Assembly (NCBI GenBank): GCA_022794265.1
Contig: JAAWEK010000024.1
Location: 1 to 64,000 of the forward strand
DNA from: Lachnospiraceae bacterium
GTDB taxonomy: Bacteria; Bacillota; Clostridia; Lachnospirales; Lachnospiraceae
DNA: 64,000 nucleotides
Direction of reading: 5' to 3'
Below, piece by piece: positions 56,646 to 64,000 of this stretch (its first letter is position 1; the number at the start of each line of letters is the position of its first letter). The position numbers and the translations under genes are program-made. The notes below the pieces were generated by a model. It ran no database searches, had not been told where the DNA came from, and was given only the letters and a program-made list of their open reading frames with translations.

Positions 56646-57126
56646 TATAGAAAAAGTTTTGCATACACCGTATAATTATAAGGGCGGCAGGCTTGAATTT
56701 GCCATTGTTTTTGATTATCATGTACCGGAGGAACTGTTATCCGCACGGGCAAGAGAACTCATTGCATTGTTACGGACCATTCGTTACAGCCGTTCTAAGA
56801 ACGGAACCATGATATATGAAGATATATTTAGAAATGCCAGATTAAATATTATAAAATGGATTTCTGATGACAGGATTATCAAAGAAGTATCCTCCATGGG
56901 AATGGTTCAGATGGGAAAGTGTTTTGAGGATTATGATGTATATAAGGAAGAAGGCAGGGCTGATAAAAGTCTGGATATACTAACCGGACAGTTAAAGATG
57001 TTTTATGCCAGGAGTAAAATAATATTTCTTATAACGGACGGTTCATACATCATAAAATCAAGGGAAGAGACGGATAAAAATCTGCAGCCTTTTTTGAAGC
57101 ATAAACTGGTTTATATCAATATTTAA
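56629..57126 (+). CDS. Flotillin-linked hypothetical protein
   Basis: A 165-residue soluble protein overlapping the flotillin gene by 17 bases. LEFAIVFDYHVPEELL near residue 22 and KIIFLITDGSYIIKSREETD near the end are reminiscent of a Rossmann-like or vWA-like fold, but the MIDAS residues are not complete, so this is not a firm assignment. Function unknown; the overlap suggests a link with flotillin. Confidence 0.6.
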   Translation: MNLKHNIEKVLHTPYNYKGGRLEFAIVFDYHVPEELLSARARELIALLRTIRYSRSKNGTMIYEDIFRNARLNIIKWISDDRIIKEVSSMGMVQMGKCFEDYDVYKEEGRADKSLDILTGQLKMFYARSKIIFLITDGSYIIKSREETDKNLQPFLKHKLVYINI

Positions 57127-57209
57127 TCCGGCCGCAGTATGGTAGGTCCTGATAGTTGCTTTGGCGAAGGGATTGCTGCCGATTATAGATAATAAAGGAG
57201 AATAAAAGT

Positions 57210-57554
57210 ATGCCATTTATTAATTCAAAAGTAACGGTGTCATTAACACCGGAAAAAAAAGAAATCATCAAATCCAGACTGGGAGAAATCATCCGGCTGA
57301 TTCCGGGAAAATCGGAAAACTGGCTGATGGTGGGGTTTGAAGATAATTACTCTCTATATTTCAAAGGAAATCAGGACGATGAAACGGCATTTGTAGAGGT
57401 CAGACTCTTTGGTAGTGCAAATGCCCAGACATATGATGCCCTTACATCGGAAATCTGCAGAATCATGGAAGAGGAAGCAGGGATTCCTAAGAGCCGGGTG
57501 TATGTAGAATATGAAGAAACGGAACACTGGGGCTGGAACGGAGGTAATCTCTAA
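57210..57554 (+). CDS. MIF/phenylpyruvate tautomerase-like protein
   Basis: A 114-residue protein of the macrophage-migration-inhibitory-factor fold. MPFINSKVTVSLTPEKK at the start leaves Pro as N-terminal catalytic base after Met removal. NWLMVGFEDN and VEVRLFGSANAQTYDALTSE are family features. It probably tautomerises a keto-enol substrate; the natural substrate is unknown. ATG 57210 follows AAAGGAG. Confidence 0.9.
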   Translation: MPFINSKVTVSLTPEKKEIIKSRLGEIIRLIPGKSENWLMVGFEDNYSLYFKGNQDDETAFVEVRLFGSANAQTYDALTSEICRIMEEEAGIPKSRVYVEYEETEHWGWNGGNL

Positions 57555-57568
57555 AATCGTTTTGAATG

Positions 57569-57630
57569 CAGAAAGGCTGTAGCGTCTGGGAAGAATCCCG
57601 GCGGTACAGCCTTTCTGTATTATTCTTTTT
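57569..57630 (+). terminator. Terminator after the tautomerase gene
   Basis: CAGAAAGGCTGT at 57569-57580 pairs perfectly with ACAGCCTTTCTG at 57606-57617 and is followed by TATTATTCTTTTT. The convergent trpA gene ends at 57665. Confidence 0.88.
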
Positions 57631-57664
57631 TAAACACGCTCTGTAAAATTCCGGTACGAAGACA

Positions 57665-58441
57665 TTATGCCTGCATAACTGCTGCTTTCATGGATTTTAC
57701 ATAGTCAGAAACTATCTCAACAGAGTTTTCACCATACTGTTCTACCAGTTTAACGATAGCGCTGCCCACAATGGCGCCGTCCGAAAGGCTTGCCATTTTT
57801 TCGGCCTGTTCCGGTGTGGAAATTCCAAAACCTACCGCACACGGAATATCATTTACCTGTTTCACCAGTTGAATCATGGAAGAAATATCGGTATTGATTT
57901 CATTCCGGATACCGGTTACGCCCATTGAAGAGACACAATATACAAAACCTTCCGCTTCTTTTGCTATCATGGTAATACGCTGGTGGCTGGTGGGTGCAAT
58001 CAGTGAAATGAGATTAATGCCATGGGCTTTACATTCGGCGTTCAGTTCATCTTTTTCTTCAAAAGGTATGTCGGGAATGATGACTCCGTCGATTCCACAT
58101 TCCGCACATTTTGCCATAAATTTATCTTTTCCATAGGTGAAAACCGGGTTTATGTAAGTCATAAATACAATGGGTTTCTCACAGTGTTTACGGACTTTCG
58201 CAACCAGATCAAAAAGCTTATCTGTCGTACAGCCTGCTGCTAGGGCGCGTTCGCTTGCAGCCTGAATTACGGGTCCTTCGGCTACCGGGTCGGAAAAGGG
58301 AATTCCGATTTCAATCAGGTCTGCGCCAGCTTTATCCATGGCATAAATTAACCGTTCTGTGGTATCAAGGTTAGGGTCGCCGCCAGTTATAAATGCAATA
58401 AATGCCTTTCCGTCTGTAAAGGCGTTTTTAATTCTACTCAT
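57665..58441 (-). CDS. trpA: Tryptophan synthase alpha chain
   Basis: A 258-residue TIM-barrel enzyme that cleaves indole-3-glycerol phosphate to indole and glyceraldehyde-3-phosphate, and hands indole to Trp[20 protein letters not shown] with the catalytic Glu and [14 protein letters not shown] are characteristic. Its start overlaps the end of trpB by eight bases, so the two subunits are coupled. Last gene of the operon. Confidence 0.97.
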   Translation of the reverse strand: MSRIKNAFTDGKAFIAFITGGDPNLDTTERLIYAMDKAGADLIEIGIPFSDPVAEGPVIQAASERALAAGCTTDKLFDLVAKVRKHCEKPIVFMTYINPVFTYGKDKFMAKCAECGIDGVIIPDIPFEEKDELNAECKAHGINLISLIAPTSHQRITMIAKEAEGFVYCVSSMGVTGIRNEINTDISSMIQLVKQVNDIPCAVGFGISTPEQAEKMASLSDGAIVGSAIVKLVEQYGENSVEIVSDYVKSMKAAVMQA

Positions 58442-59630
58442 AAATGTTCACTCCTCTATATCTGGCGATGGCGGCAACATCTTTATCACCCCGGCCAGAA
58501 ATGTTAATAACAATGATTTTATCGCTCTCCAGTGTTTTCGCATATTTCATTGCGTAGGCTACGGCATGGGAACTCTCGATGGCTGGAATGATGCCTTCCG
58601 TCCGGGAAAGATATTCAAAAGCTTCCACTGCTTCTTCATCGGTTACAGGAACATATTGCGCCCTGCCGGTATCGTGAAGCATGGCATGTTCCGGTCCGAT
58701 TCCCGGATAATCCAGTCCGGCGGAAATCGAGTATACAGGCGCAATCTGACCGTATTCGTCCTGACAAAACAGAGATTTCATACCGTGAAAAATACCAGTG
58801 GTGCCGTTGGCTATGGTAGCTGCATTCTTCGGATTATCAATACCCAGTCCGGCGGCCTCGCATCCAATAAGCGCCACCTCTTTGTCAGAAATAAATTCGT
58901 AAAAAGCCCCCATGGCATTGCTGCCGCCTCCGACACAGGCGATTACCGCATCCGGAAGACGGCCTTCTGCCTCCAGCATCTGTTCTTTGATTTCTTTACC
59001 AATGATTTTTTGAAAATCCCGGACAATGGTAGGGAACGGGTGAGGCCCCATAACGGAACCGAGAACGTAAAGAGTATCGTCGCATCGGCTGGTCCATTCC
59101 CGCATTGCTTCGTTTACGGCATCTTTTAAGGTCATTGTACCGGAGGTTACAGGGTGTACTTTTGTACCCAGCAGTTCCATACGGAAAACGTTAAGAGCCT
59201 GACGGTCTGTATCCAGTTTTCCCATATATACATCACATTCCATACCCATCAGTGCGGCGGCGGTGGCGGTGGCAACGCCGTGCTGTCCTGCGCCGGTTTC
59301 TGCGATTACTCTGGTTTTTCCCATTTTCTTTGCCAGAAGAACCTGCCCCAGTACATTATTAATCTTATGGGATCCGGTGTGGTTTAAATCTTCCCGTTTC
59401 AGATAAATCTTTGCTCCGCCCAAATCTTTTGTCATTTTTTCGGCATAATATAACAGGGATGGTCTGCCTGCATATTTTTTATATAAGTCATCTAACTCGG
59501 TTATAAATTCCGGATCATTTTTAAAATGCCCATATGCTGTTTCCAGTTCCTGAACGGCTGTCATCAGGGTTTCAGGAATAAATTGTCCGCCGTACTGGCC
59601 GAAACGGCCTTTTTTATTTATATCAGTCAT
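58434..59630 (-). CDS. trpB: Tryptophan synthase beta chain
   Basis: A 398-residue PLP enzyme joining indole and serine to tryptophan. [16 protein letters not shown] at the start, the PLP lysine in HTGSHKINN, and GGGSNAMG for phosphate binding. Length is normal. It overlaps trpF by four bases (ATGA). Confidence 0.97.
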   Translation of the reverse strand: MTDINKKGRFGQYGGQFIPETLMTAVQELETAYGHFKNDPEFITELDDLYKKYAGRPSLLYYAEKMTKDLGGAKIYLKREDLNHTGSHKINNVLGQVLLAKKMGKTRVIAETGAGQHGVATATAAALMGMECDVYMGKLDTDRQALNVFRMELLGTKVHPVTSGTMTLKDAVNEAMREWTSRCDDTLYVLGSVMGPHPFPTIVRDFQKIIGKEIKEQMLEAEGRLPDAVIACVGGGSNAMGAFYEFISDKEVALIGCEAAGLGIDNPKNAATIANGTTGIFHGMKSLFCQDEYGQIAPVYSISAGLDYPGIGPEHAMLHDTGRAQYVPVTDEEAVEAFEYLSRTEGIIPAIESSHAVAYAMKYAKTLESDKIIVINISGRGDKDVAAIARYRGVNIYE

Positions 59631-60325
59631 GGTTTTGTCCTTTCTTTCCTTTCATAAACCGTACCATTTTTCCATTGATTCATTATATGCATAACTCTTT
59701 TTATCTTTTCAGAATCTTTGTATCCGTCAGTTTCAACAGAACTGCTTAAATCGATACAATAGGGGTGACATTCCTTCATTGCCTGCAGTATATTGGCAGG
59801 ACCCAGTCCGCCGGCCAGAAAGAATGGTCTGTAATTATTGGGAATCATGGTTCGGTCAAAACATTGTCCGGTACCGCCGTATGTATCTTTTACATATGTA
59901 TCCAGCAAAAGATAATCACAGGGAAAATCCTGATATTGAATCAACTGCCGGGTACTCTGTACACGTACCGCCTTAATAACCGGTTTGCGGGTCTGTTCCC
60001 GGAGCCGGCTGATATAAGAAGGCGTTTCATCACCGTGAAGCTGAATACATTGAATTATGTTTTCATTACATAAAGAGACAATGTGTTCAATCCTGTCATT
60101 TACAAAAACACCTACCGGTACAATGGATGTATCCAGTGCGGCGGTCAGCCTGGCGGCTTCCCGGTCGGAAACCTTTCGTCTGGTATTGGCGAAGATATAA
60201 CCGATATAATCCGGTTTGTAACAGTTTACATATTCAATATCCTGTAATCGACGGATACCGCATATTTTAATTTTGGTTCCGTTTTTTTCGGAAACAGGGG
60301 AATAAGATTTGGAGAGCTTCACCAT
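59627..60325 (-). CDS. trpF: Phosphoribosylanthranilate isomerase
   Basis: A 232-residue enzyme converting PRA to Cd[20 protein letters not shown] with the catalytic Cys and the later LLDTY plus [14 protein letters not shown] are typical. The N-terminus has about 12 extra residues. ATG 60325 follows AGAGGTGG and overlaps the trpC stop. Confidence 0.95.
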   Translation of the reverse strand: MVKLSKSYSPVSEKNGTKIKICGIRRLQDIEYVNCYKPDYIGYIFANTRRKVSDREAARLTAALDTSIVPVGVFVNDRIEHIVSLCNENIIQCIQLHGDETPSYISRLREQTRKPVIKAVRVQSTRQLIQYQDFPCDYLLLDTYVKDTYGGTGQCFDRTMIPNNYRPFFLAGGLGPANILQAMKECHPYCIDLSSSVETDGYKDSEKIKRVMHIMNQWKNGTVYERKERTKP

Positions 60326-61122
60326 CGGTGACCACCTCTGAGTTTGGCCAGTTCTTTAGATTTATTATCCGCCCGCATCAATGTTTCACCGATTAGCACG
60401 CCGTTTACGTTCGCATTCCGAAGTACATCAATATCGGCAGCCGTCCGTATACCGCTTTCAGCTATAAATAAGATATGTTCGGGAACCAGTTTCCGGTGCT
60501 TTTCACTGTTACGGACATCTACGGTAAAAGTTTTTAAGTCCCTGTTGTTGACACCAATTATCCTTGCTCCGGCGGCAATCGCAGAAGAAATTTCCGTCTC
60601 GTCATGGGCTTCCACAAGAGCTGAGAGCCCTAATGTATCGCAAATTTTTATGTAATTTTTCAATGTATCCGTATCCAGTAATGCACAAATCAGTAAAACG
60701 CAGTCGGCGCCTAAAACTTTTGCCTGATATATCTGATAATCATTTACTGTGAAATCTTTCCGCAATACGGGAATTTTGACGGCCGTTTTGATTTCGGCCA
60801 GATATCTGTCGCTGCCTTTGAAGTATTCCGGTTCTGTCAGGCAGGATATACAGTCGGCGCCGGCATTTTCATATTCTCTGGCAATCTCCACATATGGAAA
60901 ATCTTCGGCAATGATTCCTTTTGACGGAGAGGCTTTTTTTACCTCGCAGATAAAGCTGATATCTTCTTTCTTTAACGCCTGTTCAAAAGCAAACGGAGGA
61001 AGCCGGAAGGCGCCGTTTTCTGCCGGCGCTAAAGCCTGCCGTTTCATTTCGTCATAAGAAATCTTTTTCATATCTTCAGCTGTCCGCTTTTTAGCGGCGG
61101 CAGCAATTTCATCCAATATCAT
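60319..61122 (-). CDS. trpC: Indole-3-glycerol phosphate synthase
   Basis: A 267-residue TIM barrel converting CdRP to indole-3-glycerol phosphate. FICEVKKASPSKGIIAEDF with catalytic Lys, VLRKDFTVNDYQIYQA, and RIIGVNNRDLKTF are the family motifs. ATG 61122 is chosen for the GAGGA site and family length; the frame extends further upstream without a site. First gene of a trpCFBA operon; trpE, trpG and trpD are not in the window. Confidence 0.96.
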   Translation of the reverse strand: MILDEIAAAAKKRTAEDMKKISYDEMKRQALAPAENGAFRLPPFAFEQALKKEDISFICEVKKASPSKGIIAEDFPYVEIAREYENAGADCISCLTEPEYFKGSDRYLAEIKTAVKIPVLRKDFTVNDYQIYQAKVLGADCVLLICALLDTDTLKNYIKICDTLGLSALVEAHDETEISSAIAAGARIIGVNNRDLKTFTVDVRNSEKHRKLVPEHILFIAESGIRTAADIDVLRNANVNGVLIGETLMRADNKSKELAKLRGGHRW

Positions 61123-61198
61123 AATTTCGTCCTCTTTAACACGATTCATATTTGAATTATACTTTACCGCTTCATAGTAATATAAACTTTTGATTACT

Positions 61199-61227
61199 AT
61201 CATAATGTTTTTAAGGAATAAAGTCAA
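61199..61227 (-). promoter_or_regulatory. Promoter of the trpCFBA operon
   Basis: On the minus strand TTGACT (61227-61222) and TATGAT (61204-61199), spacer 17. The leader is only about 70 bases, too short for a T-box, and no Trp-codon leader peptide is seen. Confidence 0.75.
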
Positions 61228-61261
61228 TTGAAAATGTTGGATTTTTAATATTTCCGGGACT

Positions 61262-61315
61262 TTAGAAAAAAAGCCCCGGATTAAAAGTCGTTGCCGACTT
61301 ATACTCCGGGGCTTT
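61262..61315 (-). terminator. Terminator behind the HD-GYP-like gene
   Basis: AAAGCCCCGGA at 61270-61280 and TCCGGGGCTTT at 61305-61315 are perfect inverted copies with an inner stem AAGTCG/CGACTT. On the minus strand T residues follow, so it ends transcription of the gene at 61330-62376. Confidence 0.88.
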
Positions 61316-61329
61316 GGAAAAAATTCTGG

Positions 61330-62376
61330 TTATAAGATTTCTTCAATAAAAATTGTCCGTTCCAATCCAAGGTCAATAATTTTATCTTCCGTAATCGGAC
61401 GGTTTACACGATTATAATAAATTTTAACAACAGGACGGGGGCCTTCGTTTTTACGGATATTTGATACGATGCCCACTTCTTTGGTGGACAGACGAACCAT
61501 TACGCCCAAAGGATAAATCGGTATATTGTTGACAAAGGCTTTAACCACATCCGGATCATAATAGATTCCGCTGGTACCGTATAATTCTTCAATGGCCATA
61601 TATGGAGGAACATTTTTATAGGTGACAGAGGAAGAATAATGAGCGCACAAGCCTACAATTCTGGCACATAAAGGAATCTCTTCTTCAGACAGTCCTTTTG
61701 GAAAGCCGGTACCGTTCCAGCGCTCATGGTGATATTGTATACAGTTTGCGATTTTTCTTGGAATATTTTTCTGCAGTGCAAAATAAAAACCGTAGGTAGG
61801 ATGTTCCTGCCAAAGATTTTTCTGCTGGGGGGTAAAATTTTCAATATTCAGCAGCATCGGCATTTCCGCCACGCCGATATTATGCAGTAAGCCGCCGATT
61901 ACCGCACACACGATTTCTTCGGTATTCAGTTTCATACATCCGGCAACCAGACCGCTTAAAACGGAGGTATATATACTGTGTTCATAAAGGCGTAAATTAT
62001 CGATTACTTTTAACTCCACTAAAAAAGATAAAACGTCTTCGTTTTTTGCTACTTTAACGATGATAGCCTCTAAAATACGGGCAACGGTAACAACTTCATC
62101 ATTCTTATTGGCTTCCGGCCGTTTGGGAGAGGTTTTGCGGAGAATCCTGATGAAATCGCTTACCAGAGATTCTGCCATCTTATCTGTTGGGGAAATAAAT
62201 ACGGTATCACGGTCTGCGATATCCACCTCTTCGATTTTTAATTCTTTCAGTTTTTCAATATTCTTAATACTAAGAATGGTGCCGGCACTTAGAAGGCAAG
62301 TATCATTTTCAGGTGAAACAACGGCCTGTTCCAGCTTCATACCCGGCTTCACTTCTATTATGGATAAAATGCTCAT
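61330..62376 (-). CDS. HD-GYP-like protein with altered metal ligands
   Basis: A 348-residue cytosolic protein. Residues 1-95 are an N-terminal domain with KPGMKLEQAVVSPENDTCLL, common to c-di-GMP phosphodiesterases of the HD-GYP kind. The HD region reads GGLLHNIGVAEMP where active enzymes have HDIGK, and ARIVGLCAHYSS where they have a second Asp. HHERWNGTGFPKGL keeps the GYP-type loop. The loss of the HD Asp suggests weak or no phosphodiesterase activity and perhaps a ligand-sensing role. ATG 62376 follows AAGGAG. Confidence 0.85.
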   Translation of the reverse strand: MSILSIIEVKPGMKLEQAVVSPENDTCLLSAGTILSIKNIEKLKELKIEEVDIADRDTVFISPTDKMAESLVSDFIRILRKTSPKRPEANKNDEVVTVARILEAIIVKVAKNEDVLSFLVELKVIDNLRLYEHSIYTSVLSGLVAGCMKLNTEEIVCAVIGGLLHNIGVAEMPMLLNIENFTPQQKNLWQEHPTYGFYFALQKNIPRKIANCIQYHHERWNGTGFPKGLSEEEIPLCARIVGLCAHYSSSVTYKNVPPYMAIEELYGTSGIYYDPDVVKAFVNNIPIYPLGVMVRLSTKEVGIVSNIRKNEGPRPVVKIYYNRVNRPITEDKIIDLGLERTIFIEEIL

Positions 62377-62593
62377 AAGAAAAACTCCTTAGTATATTAT
62401 TGTTGTTTATCGTCTTGTCTGTTTATAACAGCAATATTAAACCTATTATACAGTTTTAGGCATATAAAATCAATGGAAAAGAGTAAAAAGTAATGCTTGT
62501 ATATGACAGTAATTAGTGTTAAAATAATAAAAAAGAACATTAGTTCGATAATTAAGGAAAAAGATTGAAAGATATTATCAAAAGAAAGGAAAA

Positions 62594-63874
62594 TTGCAAA
62601 ATGCCCTTCTTTCAGACTTTTTACAGGGCAGTGTCACAGGCAGGTCTGTGATATGCATGGGTTCAAGTATGTATATGCAAAGCAAAGGTATTACACTTCT
62701 TCATACAGCTGATCTTCATCTTGGTTTTTTATATGGCGGTTTAAAAGAAAAGGCGGCGGAACGGCAGCAGGATAATCAGGAGACCTTTCTCTATATAATT
62801 TCACTCTGCCGGGAGCGGAATGTAGATATCCTGCTGATAGCTGGTGATTTATTTGATACGCCGGTACCAGACAGGGAACTGTTAAAGACCGTAAGAAAAG
62901 CATTTGCTGTCATTTCTGAAACACTTGTGGTAATCAGTCCGGGGAACCATGATTACTATGAGCCGGGGGGCATTTATGATGATATAGAATCCTGGAGTGA
63001 TAATGTATTCATTTTTCATGGCGAAATGGATTGTTTTGAATTTAACATCAGGGGTGAGACTGTCCGGATATACGGAGCCGCCTTTACCGGGCAGTATCAG
63101 CGGGAGCCGCTGATGAAGCAGCGAAGACTGACCGGAGACGGGGTTATTTCCATTGGTCTGTTTCACGGAGAACTGGGAACCGGCGGCTGGGATTCAAAGT
63201 ATAACCGAATCACTCCGGAACAAATAGAAGAGAACCGGTTTTCCTATACGGCGCTGGGACATATACACCGTGCGGAAGGTATTTCTTATGCAGGACAGGC
63301 AGCATATGCATATTGTGGAAGCCCGGAGGGACACGGCTTTGATGAGACCGGAGGAAAAGGCGTCTGGCTGGGAAGCATTACCGGAGAAGAGTGTAATCTG
63401 GAATTTTTCAGAACCTGCAGAAGGCAGTATATTGTGGAAAAGATTTGCATTGAAGGTTTTGAAAGTGCAAAACAATTGGCTGATTACCTTCTGCTTTCGT
63501 TTCGAAACCGGTATGGCGGGGAATATAAAGATTATTTATATCAGTTGAAATTTTACGGCAGTAACAGACAGGATATAGATTTGGAGCGTGTCGGATTCTG
63601 TTTAAGAGATTTATATTATATTGAAATCAAAGATGAGACAGAAACGGTTTTAAAAGAATACAGCAGGGATTCCGGGGAGAAGTTTAACAGAATCCGGGAC
63701 GAAAAAAGGACGACAGGGAAGGATTCTCTGGAAGTATATTTTGAGGAACGGATGCGGCGTCTGATAACTGCGGAGGAAGCCAGGGAAGACCGGGATGAAA
63801 ACAGGATAAAACGGTATCGGAGAGCATTGCAGCTTGGATTGGAAGCTGTTTTAAATGACAGAAGGAAGGGATAA
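62594..63874 (+). CDS. DNA repair exonuclease, YhaO/SbcD-like
   Basis: A metallophosphoesterase of up to 426 residues. LLHTADLHLG, IAGDLFDTP, VISPGNHDYYE, and GHIHRAEG are the metal-binding motifs of SbcD/Mre11-type nucleases. The C-terminal 150 residues are helical and would contact the ATPase. The next gene encodes the ATPase partner (YhaN-like). Start TTG 62594 has AAAGG upstream, but ATG 62657 or 62669 bring the first motif closer to the N-terminus, as in relatives. Confidence 0.88.
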   Translation: MQNALLSDFLQGSVTGRSVICMGSSMYMQSKGITLLHTADLHLGFLYGGLKEKAAERQQDNQETFLYIISLCRERNVDILLIAGDLFDTPVPDRELLKTVRKAFAVISETLVVISPGNHDYYEPGGIYDDIESWSDNVFIFHGEMDCFEFNIRGETVRIYGAAFTGQYQREPLMKQRRLTGDGVISIGLFHGELGTGGWDSKYNRITPEQIEENRFSYTALGHIHRAEGISYAGQAAYAYCGSPEGHGFDETGGKGVWLGSITGEECNLEFFRTCRRQYIVEKICIEGFESAKQLADYLLLSFRNRYGGEYKDYLYQLKFYGSNRQDIDLERVGFCLRDLYYIEIKDETETVLKEYSRDSGEKFNRIRDEKRTTGKDSLEVYFEERMRRLITAEEAREDRDENRIKRYRRALQLGLEAVLNDRRKG

Positions 63875-63878
63875 AGTA

Positions 63879-64000
63879 TTGCGGATTTTGGATATACATA
63901 TTGGCTGTTTCGGCGGCATTCAGAACTTGAAACTCAGTTTTAAAGACGGATTTCAGATTATCTATGGTGAAAATGAATACGGAAAATCTACAATCATGTC
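63879..64000 (+). CDS. YhaN/SbcC-like AAA ATPase, N-terminal part
   Basis: The window ends after about 40 codons. The start is TTG 63879 behind GAAGGAAGGG. RILDIHIGCFGGIQNLKLSF and Walker A YGENEYGKST are those of YhaN/SbcC-type SMC-like ATPases, which drive the nuclease encoded four bases upstream. Confidence 0.88.
   Translation, partial: MRILDIHIGCFGGIQNLKLSFKDGFQIIYGENEYGKSTIM

Noticed and set aside
56629-57126. vWA-domain assignment for the flotillin-linked gene
   Set aside because: Only a loose FDYH and ITDGS resemblance; MIDAS residues are incomplete, so it was left as unknown.
57876-61057. Plus-strand frames over the trp genes
   Set aside because: All four trp genes are clear on the minus strand; the opposite frames show no motifs.
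61123-61227. Longer N-terminus of TrpC
   Set aside because: The extension would include the promoter region and has no ribosome site; family length fits ATG 61122.

Overview
The window looks like chromosomal DNA of an anaerobic Gram-positive from the Clostridia, most likely Lachnospiraceae. The pointers are A/G-rich Shine-Dalgarno sites close to starts, frequent TTG and GTG starts, an AgrC/AgrA-type two-component pair, a PTS beta-glucoside operon, a flotillin/NfeD pair and Clostridia-style CotH-free, proline-rich coat-like protein. This is inferred from gene style; no rRNA gene is present to fix the taxonomy.

Layout. 1-3.7 kb: an AT-rich graveyard of polymorphic-toxin cassettes, with a truncated Hint/toxin C-terminus, its overlapping immunity gene, three further immunity-like genes and several frameshifted remnants. 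3.9-7.4 kb: a LytTR response regulator and GHKL sensor kinase, two small charged coiled-coil proteins closed by a terminator, and a small membrane protein on the other strand. 7.5-26.1 kb: one compact rightward operon for a phage-tail-like contractile injection system (CIS), with DUF4255 tail-terminator-like protein, DUF4280/PAAR-like tip, sheath, two tube proteins, small assembly proteins, a 943-residue Q/E-rich protein, two tandem tube-adaptor paralogues, hub, spike, gp25, two J-like baseplate proteins and a gpI-like protein. It ends in a STAS (anti-anti-sigma) gene translationally overlapped with the gpI gene. No AAA+ ATPase, tail fibre, capsid, terminase or portal gene lies in this operon.

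26.2-30.7 kb: a secreted hypothetical protein, a GH13 alpha-amylase lipoprotein, upp, and a proline-rich coat-like protein, then a broken pentapeptide gene and an ISL3 transposase relic. 31.1-42.2 kb: an AT-rich restriction-modification island: Z1 helicase-like ATPase, MutL/MORC-like GHKL ATPase, two accessory proteins, cytosine-5 methyltransferase, PD-(D/E)XK (DUF4420) nuclease, a second cytosine-5 methyltransferase and a Vsr-like nuclease. This matches the MutL/MORC-type R-M systems described by comparative genomics, with its own promoter at 31062-31090.

42.6-64 kb: housekeeping and accessory genes: Nudix hydrolase, DUF1963 protein, P-type cation ATPase, family 2 glycosyltransferase, a beta-glucoside PTS plus GH1 6-phospho-beta-glucosidase operon, an XRE regulator, two paralogous membrane proteins, NfeD/flotillin with two small followers, a trpCFBA operon lacking trpEGD nearby, an HD-GYP-like protein with altered metal ligands, and the start of a YhaO/YhaN (SbcD/SbcC-like) pair cut off by the window end.

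The most interesting unit is the CIS: a complete-looking contractile tail without the usual remodelling ATPase, tied to a LytTR sensor pair upstream and a partner-switching STAS protein at its end.
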